This document shows positions 1-6,675 of a stretch of 10,236 nucleotides of DNA, one piece after another. Positions within the stretch are counted from its first letter, which is position 1, and the number at the start of each line of letters is the position of its first letter. The notes under the pieces are model-generated. The model was not told the origin of the DNA and did not search any database. It was given only the letters and a program-made list of their open reading frames with translations. Made by a program: the position numbers and the translations under genes. The DNA is from Candidatus Bathyarchaeota archaeon (GTDB lineage: Archaea > Thermoproteota > Bathyarchaeia > TCS64). The stretch covers positions 1 to 10,236 of the forward strand of contig PBSW01000011.1 in NCBI GenBank assembly GCA_002726865.1. The letters run 5' to 3'.

Positions 1-1017
1 ATTGAGCATGTGCGTGCTGAGATCAGACGGCTCTCAATCGGATGGGAAGATGAGAATGATGAGAATGATGAGCAATTGGTGGATGCTCCCCCACTCGATA
101 CCGATCGCTCCTTATCCTTAGTCGGAGACCCTCTTGATCCGTCAAAAGAGGACCCGCAACCTGATCGACATGGTGGTGAACTCACCATCGCCAATAGAGT
201 TGTTCAATGTGAATGTTTCCGGGTGACCATGCCTGGAGAAGGCACTGAGCGGGTTGGTTTAGCCATGCGGGATATTACTGAGCAACGACAACTTCAAGAA
301 GAGTTGATTCGTGCGGAAAAACTAGCTGGTCTTGGGACATTGACTGCTGGTATCGCGCATGAACTCAATAATCCGCTTTTTGGAATTATGGGCCTTGCGG
401 AGATTATTCGCGACAATGACGACTTACGCAATGACAAGAAACATGCCGCTGATATTGTGTCTCACTCACGTCATATGAGTTCCATCATTAAGAATTTTGC
501 AGGCTACGTTCGCAAAGGGGAGGCCGATAAACTTGTTCCAGTGGATATCAATAAGAAGCTGGATGATTCTTTCAAGATGGCCGAAATGAGCATGGTGTCA
601 AATGATATACAACTTGAGCGGTATTACGGGTCAATTCCCCCTGTGATGGCCAAACCGGATGAGATTCAGCAGGTATTTGTGAATGTTATTAAGAACGGCC
701 TGCAGGCGATGCATGGGAAGGGTCGTATGCGGTTATCGTCAACGTTGGAGAATGGAGAGGTGAAGGTTGTGATCCATGATTCCGGCTCCGGGATCCCCAG
801 GGAATATGCGTCGAGGCTGTTTGATCCATTTTTTACGACGAAGTCTCAGGGCGAGGGGACAGGTCTTGGATTGACAATTGTCTACAAAATTGTCAAAAAG
901 TACGGTGGTGATGTTAATTTCGACACAGGGAAGGGGGATGGGACAAGGTTTCTCATCTCATTTCCAGCTGAGGTAGCTGCGGTTAGTACGGTAGAAGGAG
1001 GATACACATGGCGTTAG
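1..1017 (+). CDS. PAS/HisKA/HATPase sensor histidine kinase, 5'-truncated by the window edge
   Basis: This is the C-terminal part of a two-component sensor kinase. The frame is open to base 1, so the real start lies upstream; the GTG at 10 is only the first possible start in the window. Residue numbers below count from that GTG. The end of a PAS domain (GLAMRDITEQ, about 82-92) leads into a HisKA dimerisation helix with the phospho-acceptor H117 in AHELNNPL. The HATPase domain follows: N-box around N225/N229, G1 box DSGSGIP (257-263), F box DPFFTTK (272-278) and G2 box GTGLGLT (283-289). All catalytic boxes are intact. No membrane segment is seen in this part. An acidic DEN/DEN/DEQ triplet repeat lies at residues 14-22. 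The stop overlaps the response regulator start by 10 bases, so the two are probably translationally coupled partners. The signal sensed cannot be read from here. Confidence 0.95.
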   Translation: MEHVRAEIRRLSIGWEDENDENDEQLVDAPPLDTDRSLSLVGDPLDPSKEDPQPDRHGGELTIANRVVQCECFRVTMPGEGTERVGLAMRDITEQRQLQEELIRAEKLAGLGTLTAGIAHELNNPLFGIMGLAEIIRDNDDLRNDKKHAADIVSHSRHMSSIIKNFAGYVRKGEADKLVPVDINKKLDDSFKMAEMSMVSNDIQLERYYGSIPPVMAKPDEIQQVFVNVIKNGLQAMHGKGRMRLSSTLENGEVKVVIHDSGSGIPREYASRLFDPFFTTKSQGEGTGLGLTIVYKIVKKYGGDVNFDTGKGDGTRFLISFPAEVAAVSTVEGGYTWR

Positions 1018-1439
1018 GAATGCATATCAAGGAAGCCAAGGGAAGAGTTCTGGTCATTGATGATGAGCCTGAAGTGCGAAAAATTGTGCGTCATGCGCTG
1101 GAGAGAAGTGGATATGATGTTGTTGAAGCGGAAGATGGAGAGAAGGCAATCGAAGCGATTCGATCGGGAGATAACCCTCTGCTCACCGATGTGATTATCT
1201 GCGATGTACGGATGCCAAAGATCAACGGCGTCGAGGCTGTCTCCTTCTTCAGAGAGCAATTTCCATCTGTGCCGATCATCGTTCTCACAGGATATCCTGA
1301 CATGCAATTGGCGACATCATTTCTAAAGCAAGGGGTCATGGAATATTTAGTCAAGCCGGTCGAGAAAGAAAAACTTGTTGAGACGGTTGAAAAGGCCATG
1401 GAAAGTCGTGGTTCCGGTGGGGATACGTTCAGTGCATAG
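1008..1439 (+). CDS. Single-domain (CheY-like) response regulator
   Basis: This 143-residue protein is a receiver domain and nothing else. It has the acidic pair D18/D19, the phospho-acceptor D66 in ICDVRMP, the switch T94 in VLTGYP and the conserved K116 in LVKP. There is no DNA-binding or enzymatic output domain after about residue 130, so it probably passes phosphate or docks on another protein rather than binding DNA. The start at 1008 is supported by a strong Shine-Dalgarno AAGGAGG at 995-1001, six bases upstream. An in-frame ATG at 1020 is less well placed. It overlaps the end of the upstream kinase by 10 bases, which strongly suggests the two form a cognate pair made from one transcript. 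The family assignment is firm; the output is unknown. Confidence 0.95.
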   Translation: MALGMHIKEAKGRVLVIDDEPEVRKIVRHALERSGYDVVEAEDGEKAIEAIRSGDNPLLTDVIICDVRMPKINGVEAVSFFREQFPSVPIIVLTGYPDMQLATSFLKQGVMEYLVKPVEKEKLVETVEKAMESRGSGGDTFSA

Positions 1440-1608
1440 CCACATCAATTGTCTTTCGGCATCAAGAATTGCGTCATGGCGAACTGCTGGAAAGCCATCC
1501 ATGTGGGCGTGGCTGATTGGCGGTTGTTATGTCAGTGTAATTTAGCTTTCAGCTCTCCTCTCAGTCTGATCCTCCACTCATTATAGGTTTCCGTATTCTG
1601 GGATGCCG
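1440..1608. other. Intergenic region between convergent genes, nothing recognised
   Basis: This stretch lies between the end of the response regulator and the end of the DUF3422 gene, which converge. I see only weak short inverted repeats and no hairpin followed by a T run on either strand, so no clear intrinsic terminator serves either gene. Confidence 0.5.
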
Positions 1609-2985
1609 TTACTTCTTCCCATCCGAATGTAGAGCTTTGTTAATCGCGTTGTGTCCGAGCATCGTGAGGCCGAGCGAGAATAGGAGAGAAACCGGAACGA
1701 ACAATCCGGTGGCGAGGGTAGCATTTTTGATCCATCCGATGGCTTGGAAGGCTTCAAAGATATAGTTGGCTAGACCGGTTACGTAATATGAGATGACAAT
1801 AAATGAGAGGCCCTCAACTGTTCGTTGTAAGATGGCTTGCCGCTTGGTGGTCTGATCCATACTGACAAGCAGTGTGATGTTCTGTTGCTCAAGAAGCAGC
1901 TCAATTCTGGCTCGGATGATGGAAATGGTACCTTCGATTGCAGCGTTCATTGCATCAATACGCCGAATAAGCTGCTGATAGCCATCTGCAACCCCCGTAA
2001 TGCGCCCGAGGACGTACTCTGAGATCGGTCTGAACGACGATAATTGATGGCCTCTCATTGGTTGCTCTGCAATTGCTTGGATGGTTACTCGAATTATGCT
2101 CTCATAAGGGATTGCCGCTGAGAGTTGGTAGCGCATCGTCTCTGCTAATCGGCTCACCTCAACGTAGTCATTGGTGAGTTCCGTCATCCACTGGTCAAGG
2201 ATAGTGGATGTGGAGGTGGGAAGCTGTTCTGATACCTTCCCTTTCTGCGTGAGATGATGCCGCTCGAACTCATGAATCTCGTCAATGGCTAGCGAGAAGG
2301 TTGGGAGGGGACGAAGAATCAAGTGCGTGTAGTTTTCAAGTGTTGTGATGCCATCAATGACCTGAGTGAGGTTTTGTGAAAGCGAGTGTTCTGACGGTGA
2401 GAACACCAAATAACGTTCACGATGATTCTGATCTTCGATGAAACTGGTAACCACAGAAATGTCGTTTCCACATATGTATCCACCATGCAGGGATTGGCCA
2501 GGGATAAGCTTTTGAATTTGCTCTAGGGTGTATTTTTGATTCGGGGCGATGACAATATCAAGGGATGTAATCTGGTCGCCAAGCGGGCACAAAGGGAAAT
2601 GATAATCTGGAAATGAGATTGGTCCGAAGGTCGGGGGAATGTGTGTGTCGTTGACGATGTGCCAAATTTGGTACGTGTAATATTCAGTGTGGGATTCCCA
2701 TACGACGATGAGGCGGTCCCCGGTGTTCTCCGTTCGAATGCCGTAACCAAACTTCTCCTCGATGACAGCATCGTCGTCTTTGATCTCGAGACACTGAAGG
2801 GCGTATCGAAACTCGTCCTGGCTCTGAGGACGCTCAATCGGAGGATTGGCCATGTGATGGGCGATGTGGTGGATGTGGGCAGGCACACCCAACAATTCGT
2901 TCAAACGCTTTTTCGGCTGGTGGTGCACACGGTTAAAAAAATCGTCTTTGTGCATCGGATCATTTGCGATTTGCGGCATTGACAT
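1609..2985 (-). CDS. DUF3422 family membrane-anchored protein
   Basis: This 458-residue protein matches what I know of the DUF3422 family, whose function is not established. Family-like signatures are WESHTEYYTY (96-105), LSSFRPISEY (315-324), IELLLEQQNITLLVSM (361-376) and the C-terminal block LQRTVEGLSFIVISYYVTGL (386-405). Two hydrophobic segments at about 392-412 and 423-443 would form a C-terminal membrane hairpin, leaving the long N-terminal region, mostly helical after about residue 265, on one face of the membrane. There is no signal peptide. The start is supported by AGGGA (2994-2998 on the minus strand) eight bases upstream of the ATG; a second ATG lies two codons in. It begins only 27 bases after the stop of the small exported DUF4177-like gene, so the two are probably co-transcribed. 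The family call is confident; the role is unknown. Confidence 0.9.
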   Translation of the reverse strand: MSMPQIANDPMHKDDFFNRVHHQPKKRLNELLGVPAHIHHIAHHMANPPIERPQSQDEFRYALQCLEIKDDDAVIEEKFGYGIRTENTGDRLIVVWESHTEYYTYQIWHIVNDTHIPPTFGPISFPDYHFPLCPLGDQITSLDIVIAPNQKYTLEQIQKLIPGQSLHGGYICGNDISVVTSFIEDQNHRERYLVFSPSEHSLSQNLTQVIDGITTLENYTHLILRPLPTFSLAIDEIHEFERHHLTQKGKVSEQLPTSTSTILDQWMTELTNDYVEVSRLAETMRYQLSAAIPYESIIRVTIQAIAEQPMRGHQLSSFRPISEYVLGRITGVADGYQQLIRRIDAMNAAIEGTISIIRARIELLLEQQNITLLVSMDQTTKRQAILQRTVEGLSFIVISYYVTGLANYIFEAFQAIGWIKNATLATGLFVPVSLLFSLGLTMLGHNAINKALHSDGKK

Positions 2986-3012
2986 GGGGGTGATCCCTTT
3001 CGTTCCGGACCA

Positions 3013-3426
3013 TTAGGGAATCAATTTCAGGAGGTCAGTGACGGCAATATTCTTGAAATAGCTTCGCACTGGACGCTTGCAAATTAGGCGAACTTCTTCT
3101 TGGCCACGCAGAGTCGCGTGGCATTCCCAGCGGTCTTGCCCGAGTTCATTCAAGTGCTGTTCTAACGCTGTGTCTTGGGGTGCGTTGAGCGTCATTACAC
3201 GATATTCCCATGTCCCGATGCGCTTAATTTCTTCTCTCGCCCGCTCAATCACATCATCAGGAATCTGTAGTTTTTCTCCAGCTTCGATGGTACGTTCGTA
3301 TAGTTGGCGAAGTTCCGCAGATGTTTTAGGGAATGTCTTTTGTGTTGGACTTGCGGCTTCTTCCCCATACGCTAGAGATCCGTACGGAACAATTATCATG
3401 AAAAGCATTGTTTTGAGAATGCGCAA
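3013..3426 (-). CDS. Small exported DUF4177-like protein
   Basis: The frame is open to a GTG at 3585, but the first ~50 residues of that longest version are low-complexity (Pro/Cys/Ser-rich) and lie over a REP-like segment with a G9 tract, so I think they are not translated. From a TTG at 3426 the product would be 137 residues with a signal peptide: R and K near the start, a hydrophobic core (LFMIIVPYGSLAYG) and a plausible cleavage before EEAAS. An ATG at 3408 is the alternative. No start has a good Shine-Dalgarno. The mature part has a charged helical segment, then a block starting WEYRV and running through LNELG, RWEC and ICKRP. This block resembles the DUF4177 domain, a small fold of unknown function. 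The gene sits 27 bases ahead of the DUF3422 gene, so an envelope partnership is possible. The gene is likely real; the start is uncertain. Confidence 0.7.
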   Translation of the reverse strand: MRILKTMLFMIIVPYGSLAYGEEAASPTQKTFPKTSAELRQLYERTIEAGEKLQIPDDVIERAREEIKRIGTWEYRVMTLNAPQDTALEQHLNELGQDRWECHATLRGQEEVRLICKRPVRSYFKNIAVTDLLKLIP

Positions 3427-3449
3427 AAAAATACGTTGCCATATTCTGG

Positions 3450-3545
3450 AGGCCGCAACGCTTGGATGGCAAGGCGCGAAGAACGAGCATGCTTGACTGC
3501 ATGCGAGTGATGAGCAACGCCGCCAGTCGGGGGGGGGAGGTATCC
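3450..3545. repeat. REP-like intergenic element with inverted repeat and G9 tract
   Basis: This segment upstream of the DUF4177-like gene does not look coding. It contains GCATGC twice (3487-3492 and 3499-3504, six bases apart), GCAACGC twice (3455-3461 and 3514-3520) and nine G at 3529-3537. Read on the minus strand it starts CAGGATACC, then CC(C)GACTGGCGGCGTTGC and later CTTCGCGCCTTGCC. That order resembles dispersed elements of the type CAGGATnCTGAAAAA...CCAGC...CGTT that I associate with Nitrospira-like genomes. The resemblance is from memory and the copy number cannot be checked in one window. Confidence 0.35.
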
Positions 3546-3550
3546 TGAAA

Positions 3551-3579
3551 TGTATAGTTGTTTTTGTGAGAGCCATTAA
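3551..3579 (-). promoter_or_regulatory. Possible promoter for the DUF4177-like/DUF3422 pair
   Basis: On the minus strand TTAATG (3579-3574) and TATACA (3556-3551) are separated by 17 bases. The -10 is fair and the -35 weak. If used, transcription would begin near 3544, inside the apparent long N-terminus, which agrees with an internal translation start for the DUF4177-like gene. Confidence 0.25.
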
Positions 3580-3580
3580 A

Positions 3581-3610
3581 ATCACGTGAGAGGCCTCTTT
3601 ACATCACGTG
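3581..3610. promoter_or_regulatory. Repeat-palindrome cluster, candidate operator
   Basis: Two copies of ATCACGTG (3581-3588 and 3603-3610) start 22 bases apart, close to two helical turns. Between them lies a perfect 10-base palindrome, AGAGGCCTCT (3589-3598). Each copy contains the self-complementary CACGTG. The cluster lies between divergent genes, about 75 bases upstream of the esterase -35. Same-face spacing of repeats around a palindrome is typical of regulator binding sites. No regulator can be named. Confidence 0.35.
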
Positions 3611-3685
3611 TGGAGACAGAGTATCGACATGGCGATCATGAGAAAATAGCAGGGGTATAGCGAGTGACGTATTCAGACATCCCGT

Positions 3686-3715
3686 TTGACCATCGCGTAA
3701 AGCACACGATACTAT
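3686..3715 (+). promoter_or_regulatory. Sigma-70-type promoter for the esterase gene
   Basis: TTGACC (3686-3691) and TACTAT (3710-3715) are separated by 18 bases. The predicted start near 3722 would give a leader of only about 12 bases before the ATG at 3734, matching the absence of a Shine-Dalgarno there. Confidence 0.5.
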
Positions 3716-3733
3716 GATCTTCGAAAATACGCC

Positions 3734-4405
3734 ATGCTAATCAATCCCTCAGACGCAGTAGAACTTAATCCCACGGCCTCGATCACGGCGAGTGTGATCT
3801 GGTTGCATGGATTGGGCGCTGATGGCCACGATTTTGAATCGATCGTTCCTGAACTTGGGGTTGCCGAAAAGTGTGGGGTGCGTTTCGTGTTTCCGCATGC
3901 GCCGCACATGCCTGTTACTATTAATGGTGGGATGGTGATGCGTGCTTGGTATGATATCGTTGATCCCGATATAGTCCATGGTGAAGATTCTGTTGGGATC
4001 AGAAACGCCGCAGCGACAGTGCATACGTTGGTGAGACGTGAAATCGAGGATGGGAGAGACTCTCGGCGCATCGTGTTGGCGGGGTTTTCCCAGGGTGGTG
4101 CCATCGTTCTCCATGCGGGGCTCAGATATCCAGAGCGACTTGGCGGTATTCTCGCACTCTCAACGTACTTGCCTCTAAGAAATGATTTAGAAGGCGAAGC
4201 TCACCCTTCAAACGCAGACGTTCCTATTTTTATGGCACATGGTACTGATGACCCTATTGTGCCATTGGCGCGGGCACAACAATCCAGAGCAGTGTTGGAG
4301 GACAAAGGATATTTTGTTGAATGGCACAACTATCCCATGCAACATGCCGTGTGCATGCCGGAGATTCAGCATGTGGGGGTGTGGTTAAGGACGGTTTTCG
4401 CTTAG
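3734..4405 (+). CDS. Alpha/beta hydrolase of the carboxylesterase / acyl-protein thioesterase family
   Basis: This 223-residue protein has the size and layout of the small cytoplasmic carboxylesterases and lysophospholipases related to acyl-protein thioesterases (PF02230 type). The N-terminal strand and oxyanion region read VIWLHGLGADGHDF (21-34). The nucleophile elbow is GFSQGG with S119. The acid is D173 in HGTDDPIVP and the base is H204 in YPMQHAVC, so the catalytic triad is complete. No signal peptide or membrane segment is seen. It would hydrolyse short- to medium-chain acyl esters; the natural substrate cannot be read from the sequence. The start at 3734 gives the usual short N-terminal tail of the family; there is no obvious ribosome binding site, and a nearby promoter predicts an almost leaderless mRNA. 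Its last 21 bases overlap the end of the convergent trmI. Confidence 0.92.
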   Translation: MLINPSDAVELNPTASITASVIWLHGLGADGHDFESIVPELGVAEKCGVRFVFPHAPHMPVTINGGMVMRAWYDIVDPDIVHGEDSVGIRNAAATVHTLVRREIEDGRDSRRIVLAGFSQGGAIVLHAGLRYPERLGGILALSTYLPLRNDLEGEAHPSNADVPIFMAHGTDDPIVPLARAQQSRAVLEDKGYFVEWHNYPMQHAVCMPEIQHVGVWLRTVFA

Positions 4406-5194
4406 CGTCTTCTCCTCTTTCGGCGTAATTCGTCGAGCGATTGTGATAAATCCCGTATGCGCCACCATGCGATGGTCTGGTCGGACGCTTCTTCCTTCAA
4501 TATTCCACGTGCGAACCAAGACTTCGATCGTCTGGATCATTGTAAAGATTGCCTCGTGGCCGAGTGCCTCAACGGTGGTGACCACTTGAGGGACGGTTGG
4601 CACGAAACTCAGGAAGATTCCGCCAGAGCGTAGGATTTTTGCTGCGTGAGGGACCACTCTCCATGGTTCTGGAAGGTCAAGCACGACACGATCTACTTCA
4701 GCCTCATTGATACCTGCGTACACATCGTTGTGTACAAGTGAAAGGTTAGTGACAGGGCCAAGGTATCGCTCGATATTGTTGCGCGCCGTTTTTAAAAAAT
4801 CCTCGCGGATTTCATGAGAAATGACATGACCTTTTGGGCCTACGGCGCGAAGGAGTGTCATTGTTAGGGCTCCAGAGCCACATCCTGACTCAAAGACCAC
4901 AGCGTTGGGATAGATATCAGCCCACATTGTGATTGTGGAAAGATCTTTTGGGTATAGAATTTGGGCCCCACGCGGCATTTTTACGACATAGTCTCCGAAA
5001 GTTGGATTGACCGCTAGCATGGTTGTCCCGCGTGAGAGTGTGATCAATGTGCCGTCTGGCCTGCCGATGAGTTCGTCGTGTGGAATAGTTTCTCCACTAT
5101 GCTGAAATATCTGTCCGGTTTTCAACGTGATGGCGTAGTGTCGTTCTTTTCGATCCACCATATGGATACGCTGTCCGTTGCTCAAGGTTCTCAT
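4385..5194 (-). CDS. trmI: tRNA (adenine-N1)-methyltransferase TrmI (m1A58)
   Basis: This 269-residue enzyme would transfer a methyl group from S-adenosylmethionine to N1 of adenine 58 in the tRNA T-loop. The N-terminal beta domain includes HDELIGRPDG (39-48). The linker QILYPKD (78-84) leads into a Rossmann methyltransferase domain: motif I ESGCGSG (102-108), the acidic E128 that should hold the SAM ribose, and the active-site strand DLPEPW (173-178). The C-terminal RSVRPDHRMVAHTGF (235-249) is also characteristic. All diagnostic motifs are present. The ATG at 5194 follows seven A residues and has only a weak purine stretch further upstream; an in-frame ATG lies at residue 12. The gene starts 31 bases after the squalene/phytoene synthase stop, so the two are probably co-transcribed. 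Its 3' end overlaps the convergent esterase gene by 21 bases. Confidence 0.93.
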   Translation of the reverse strand: MRTLSNGQRIHMVDRKERHYAITLKTGQIFQHSGETIPHDELIGRPDGTLITLSRGTTMLAVNPTFGDYVVKMPRGAQILYPKDLSTITMWADIYPNAVVFESGCGSGALTMTLLRAVGPKGHVISHEIREDFLKTARNNIERYLGPVTNLSLVHNDVYAGINEAEVDRVVLDLPEPWRVVPHAAKILRSGGIFLSFVPTVPQVVTTVEALGHEAIFTMIQTIEVLVRTWNIEGRSVRPDHRMVAHTGFITIARRITPKEEKTLSENRP

Positions 5195-5225
5195 TTTTTT
5201 TGTTTATCCATCTCTCTTTTGCAGT

Positions 5226-6251
5226 TTATCGTTGGTGATAATATGCGGTGAGGAGCGTGTTTGAAGCAATAACCATGCTCGAAAAGAACATTGTCGCATA
5301 CACTTCCTTCCGGGGCATCTTGGCATCGATATTGGGGTCATGTCTCTCAATCGAGGCAGATACATGCCGCAGGGTTTTCACAGCGAAAAGGATTGGCCAT
5401 AAGCAGGCGAGACGAAGCCTTATCGCACGGCGTGGGATCGACAGCGTGTATTGCCATCCCATGTCAAGATGTTCGATCGTGAGATCGATGAGCTGTGTCA
5501 GAATCGGTCGAGCGGCTCGAAGACCTTCTGGCGTCAGCAAGTCCTCTGGTGTGAGCTTGTATTGCTGGAGGAGAGACAGGGGAAGATAGCACCGTCCCTT
5601 GCGGAGGTCTTTCGGGAGATCTTTGAGAATATTGGTCATTTGCAGCCCCTTACCGAATCGAATGCCGCGTTCACACATTGTGCTCAACTCCCAATGAGCA
5701 AGTGAGGGAACATGTGCAATGGAGAGATGTGTCCAAAATTCGCCAACACATCCGGCAACGTAGTAGGTGTATATATCAAGTTCATGCAACGTTGATAATG
5801 CGATGATATTAGAGGAAGCCGAAGGAGGAAACACGGTGAGGTCCATGTCCATGCCGTTGATCAATGTGAGCATAAGATTACGAATTCTATCTTGGTCGGA
5901 TGGTGTCAACGCATGAAAGAGCGTGAAACAGTCGTTGAGTCTGGTGAGCAGAATGAGGTCGGCTTCAAGAGGCTGATCAATATCGAACGCCGCTCGAATA
6001 TCCTCCAATGCTTCATGTGATGAACCCGAGGATTGAAACTGTTCACGAAAGAGGGCAAGGCAACGTTGCCGCCGTGCCATATCGATTATGTGCGTATCGG
6101 CAATGGTGTCCGCCGCGCGTGCGAAGAGGTAGGCAAGGCCGATTTGCGTTCGTATTGTGCGAGGAAGAACAGTCAGTGTGAGGTAGAAAGAACGTGAGAC
6201 ACGCTTTAGGAGATCGTGAAGGAGTACGTCTTTCAGCTCAGGGTTCATCAT
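5226..6251 (-). CDS. Squalene/phytoene synthase family protein
   Basis: This 341-residue protein belongs to the trans-isoprenyl diphosphate synthases that join two prenyl diphosphates head to head. The N-terminal SRSFYLTLTVLP (19-30) and the first aspartate motif DTIAD (D48, D52) are present. The second motif, NILKDLPKDLRKGRCYLP (207-224), keeps both metal-binding aspartates D211 and D215, but has K where NxxRDxxED has R and E. The YTYYVAGCVG segment (161-170) is also typical. Hydrophobic stretches near 282-292 and 320-338 may let the C-terminus sit at the membrane. The product is probably squalene for hopanoid-type triterpenes, because the N-terminal signature is closer to the bacterial squalene synthase-like group, but phytoene cannot be excluded. 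The ATG at 6251 (a second at 6248) lacks a clear Shine-Dalgarno. No other isoprenoid gene is visible in the window. Confidence 0.88.
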   Translation of the reverse strand: MMNPELKDVLLHDLLKRVSRSFYLTLTVLPRTIRTQIGLAYLFARAADTIADTHIIDMARRQRCLALFREQFQSSGSSHEALEDIRAAFDIDQPLEADLILLTRLNDCFTLFHALTPSDQDRIRNLMLTLINGMDMDLTVFPPSASSNIIALSTLHELDIYTYYVAGCVGEFWTHLSIAHVPSLAHWELSTMCERGIRFGKGLQMTNILKDLPKDLRKGRCYLPLSLLQQYKLTPEDLLTPEGLRAARPILTQLIDLTIEHLDMGWQYTLSIPRRAIRLRLACLWPILFAVKTLRHVSASIERHDPNIDAKMPRKEVYATMFFSSMVIASNTLLTAYYHQR

Positions 6252-6346
6252 GTTCGCTACTGGACAGGGGGTATCCCGAAATAGTACGAGCTATTTGAGG
6301 GCTCAGGGTTGAGGTTGGGGTGAGGCGAAGCGAGAGAGCAGAGGTG

Positions 6347-6376
6347 GGACTCTGTGATTGAGAAATCACAGAGTCC
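6347..6376. repeat. Perfect 13-bp inverted repeat with a four-base loop
   Basis: GGACTCTGTGATT (6347-6359) is exactly complementary to AATCACAGAGTCC (6364-6376), with loop GAGA on the plus strand, which fits the GNRA tetraloop class. The stem can extend about three more pairs using G-U wobbles. No T run follows on either strand, so it is not a classical intrinsic terminator. On the minus strand it would lie about 95 bases ahead of the squalene/phytoene synthase start. Confidence 0.75.
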
Positions 6377-6578
6377 TATGGCAAAGATAAACCTCCTCGC
6401 AGGTTTGGGCGATTTTTGGCTACGCCAGCAGAGCTCATCATTTCCATCTTCCCGGCATGTATGTTTTTCGCTCCTTGGAGCGTTCCACAATTGTCTTAGC
6501 CAATTGTCCATGCTATTCCTGGGCTGGTTTTTAGTGTGGGGGTTGTCAATCGATAGTGAGATTCGTGTGGACAGTTTA

Positions 6579-6608
6579 TTGCGCCGGTGATTGGGACTTC
6601 GATACAAT
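6579..6608 (+). promoter_or_regulatory. Candidate promoter for the zinc-ribbon gene
   Basis: TTGCGC (6579-6584) and TACAAT (6603-6608) are 18 bases apart. The -10 is good and the -35 moderate. The predicted start near 6615 gives a leader of about 60 bases. Confidence 0.35.
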
Positions 6609-6675
6609 ATAGGGACATGTGTCGTGTATGTGTTTGGTGAGGATCCCGAGTAAACGTTGTAGTGCGTGAGTTGTG

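Larger units (their letters stand above)
6252..6675. other. Divergent intergenic region rich in inverted repeats
   Basis: About 420 bases separate the divergent synthase and zinc-ribbon genes. Open frames exist on both strands but their products have no recognisable domain and look random. The stretch holds several inverted repeats in series: a perfect 13-bp hairpin (6347-6376), AAACCT/AGGTTT (6389-6406), TGGC/GCCA (6417-6427), CGCTCC/GGAGCG (6469-6482) and ACAATTG/CAATTGT (6487-6507). A candidate promoter for the zinc-ribbon gene lies at the right end. A structured RNA or long leader is possible but not proven. Confidence 0.5.

Noticed and set aside
1014..1399. Minus-strand frames opposite the response regulator
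   Set aside because: They are shadows of an intact receiver domain with all catalytic residues.
2641..2982. 113-residue plus-strand frame inside the DUF3422 gene
   Set aside because: It is the antisense of a well-supported gene and shows no family features.
6347..6376. Hairpin as an intrinsic terminator
   Set aside because: No T run follows the stem on either strand, and it lies in a divergent region where no upstream gene needs terminating.
6354..6590. 78-residue open frame on the plus strand in the same region
   Set aside because: It starts inside the perfect hairpin, has no Shine-Dalgarno and no recognisable motif, and overlaps the opposite-strand open frame.
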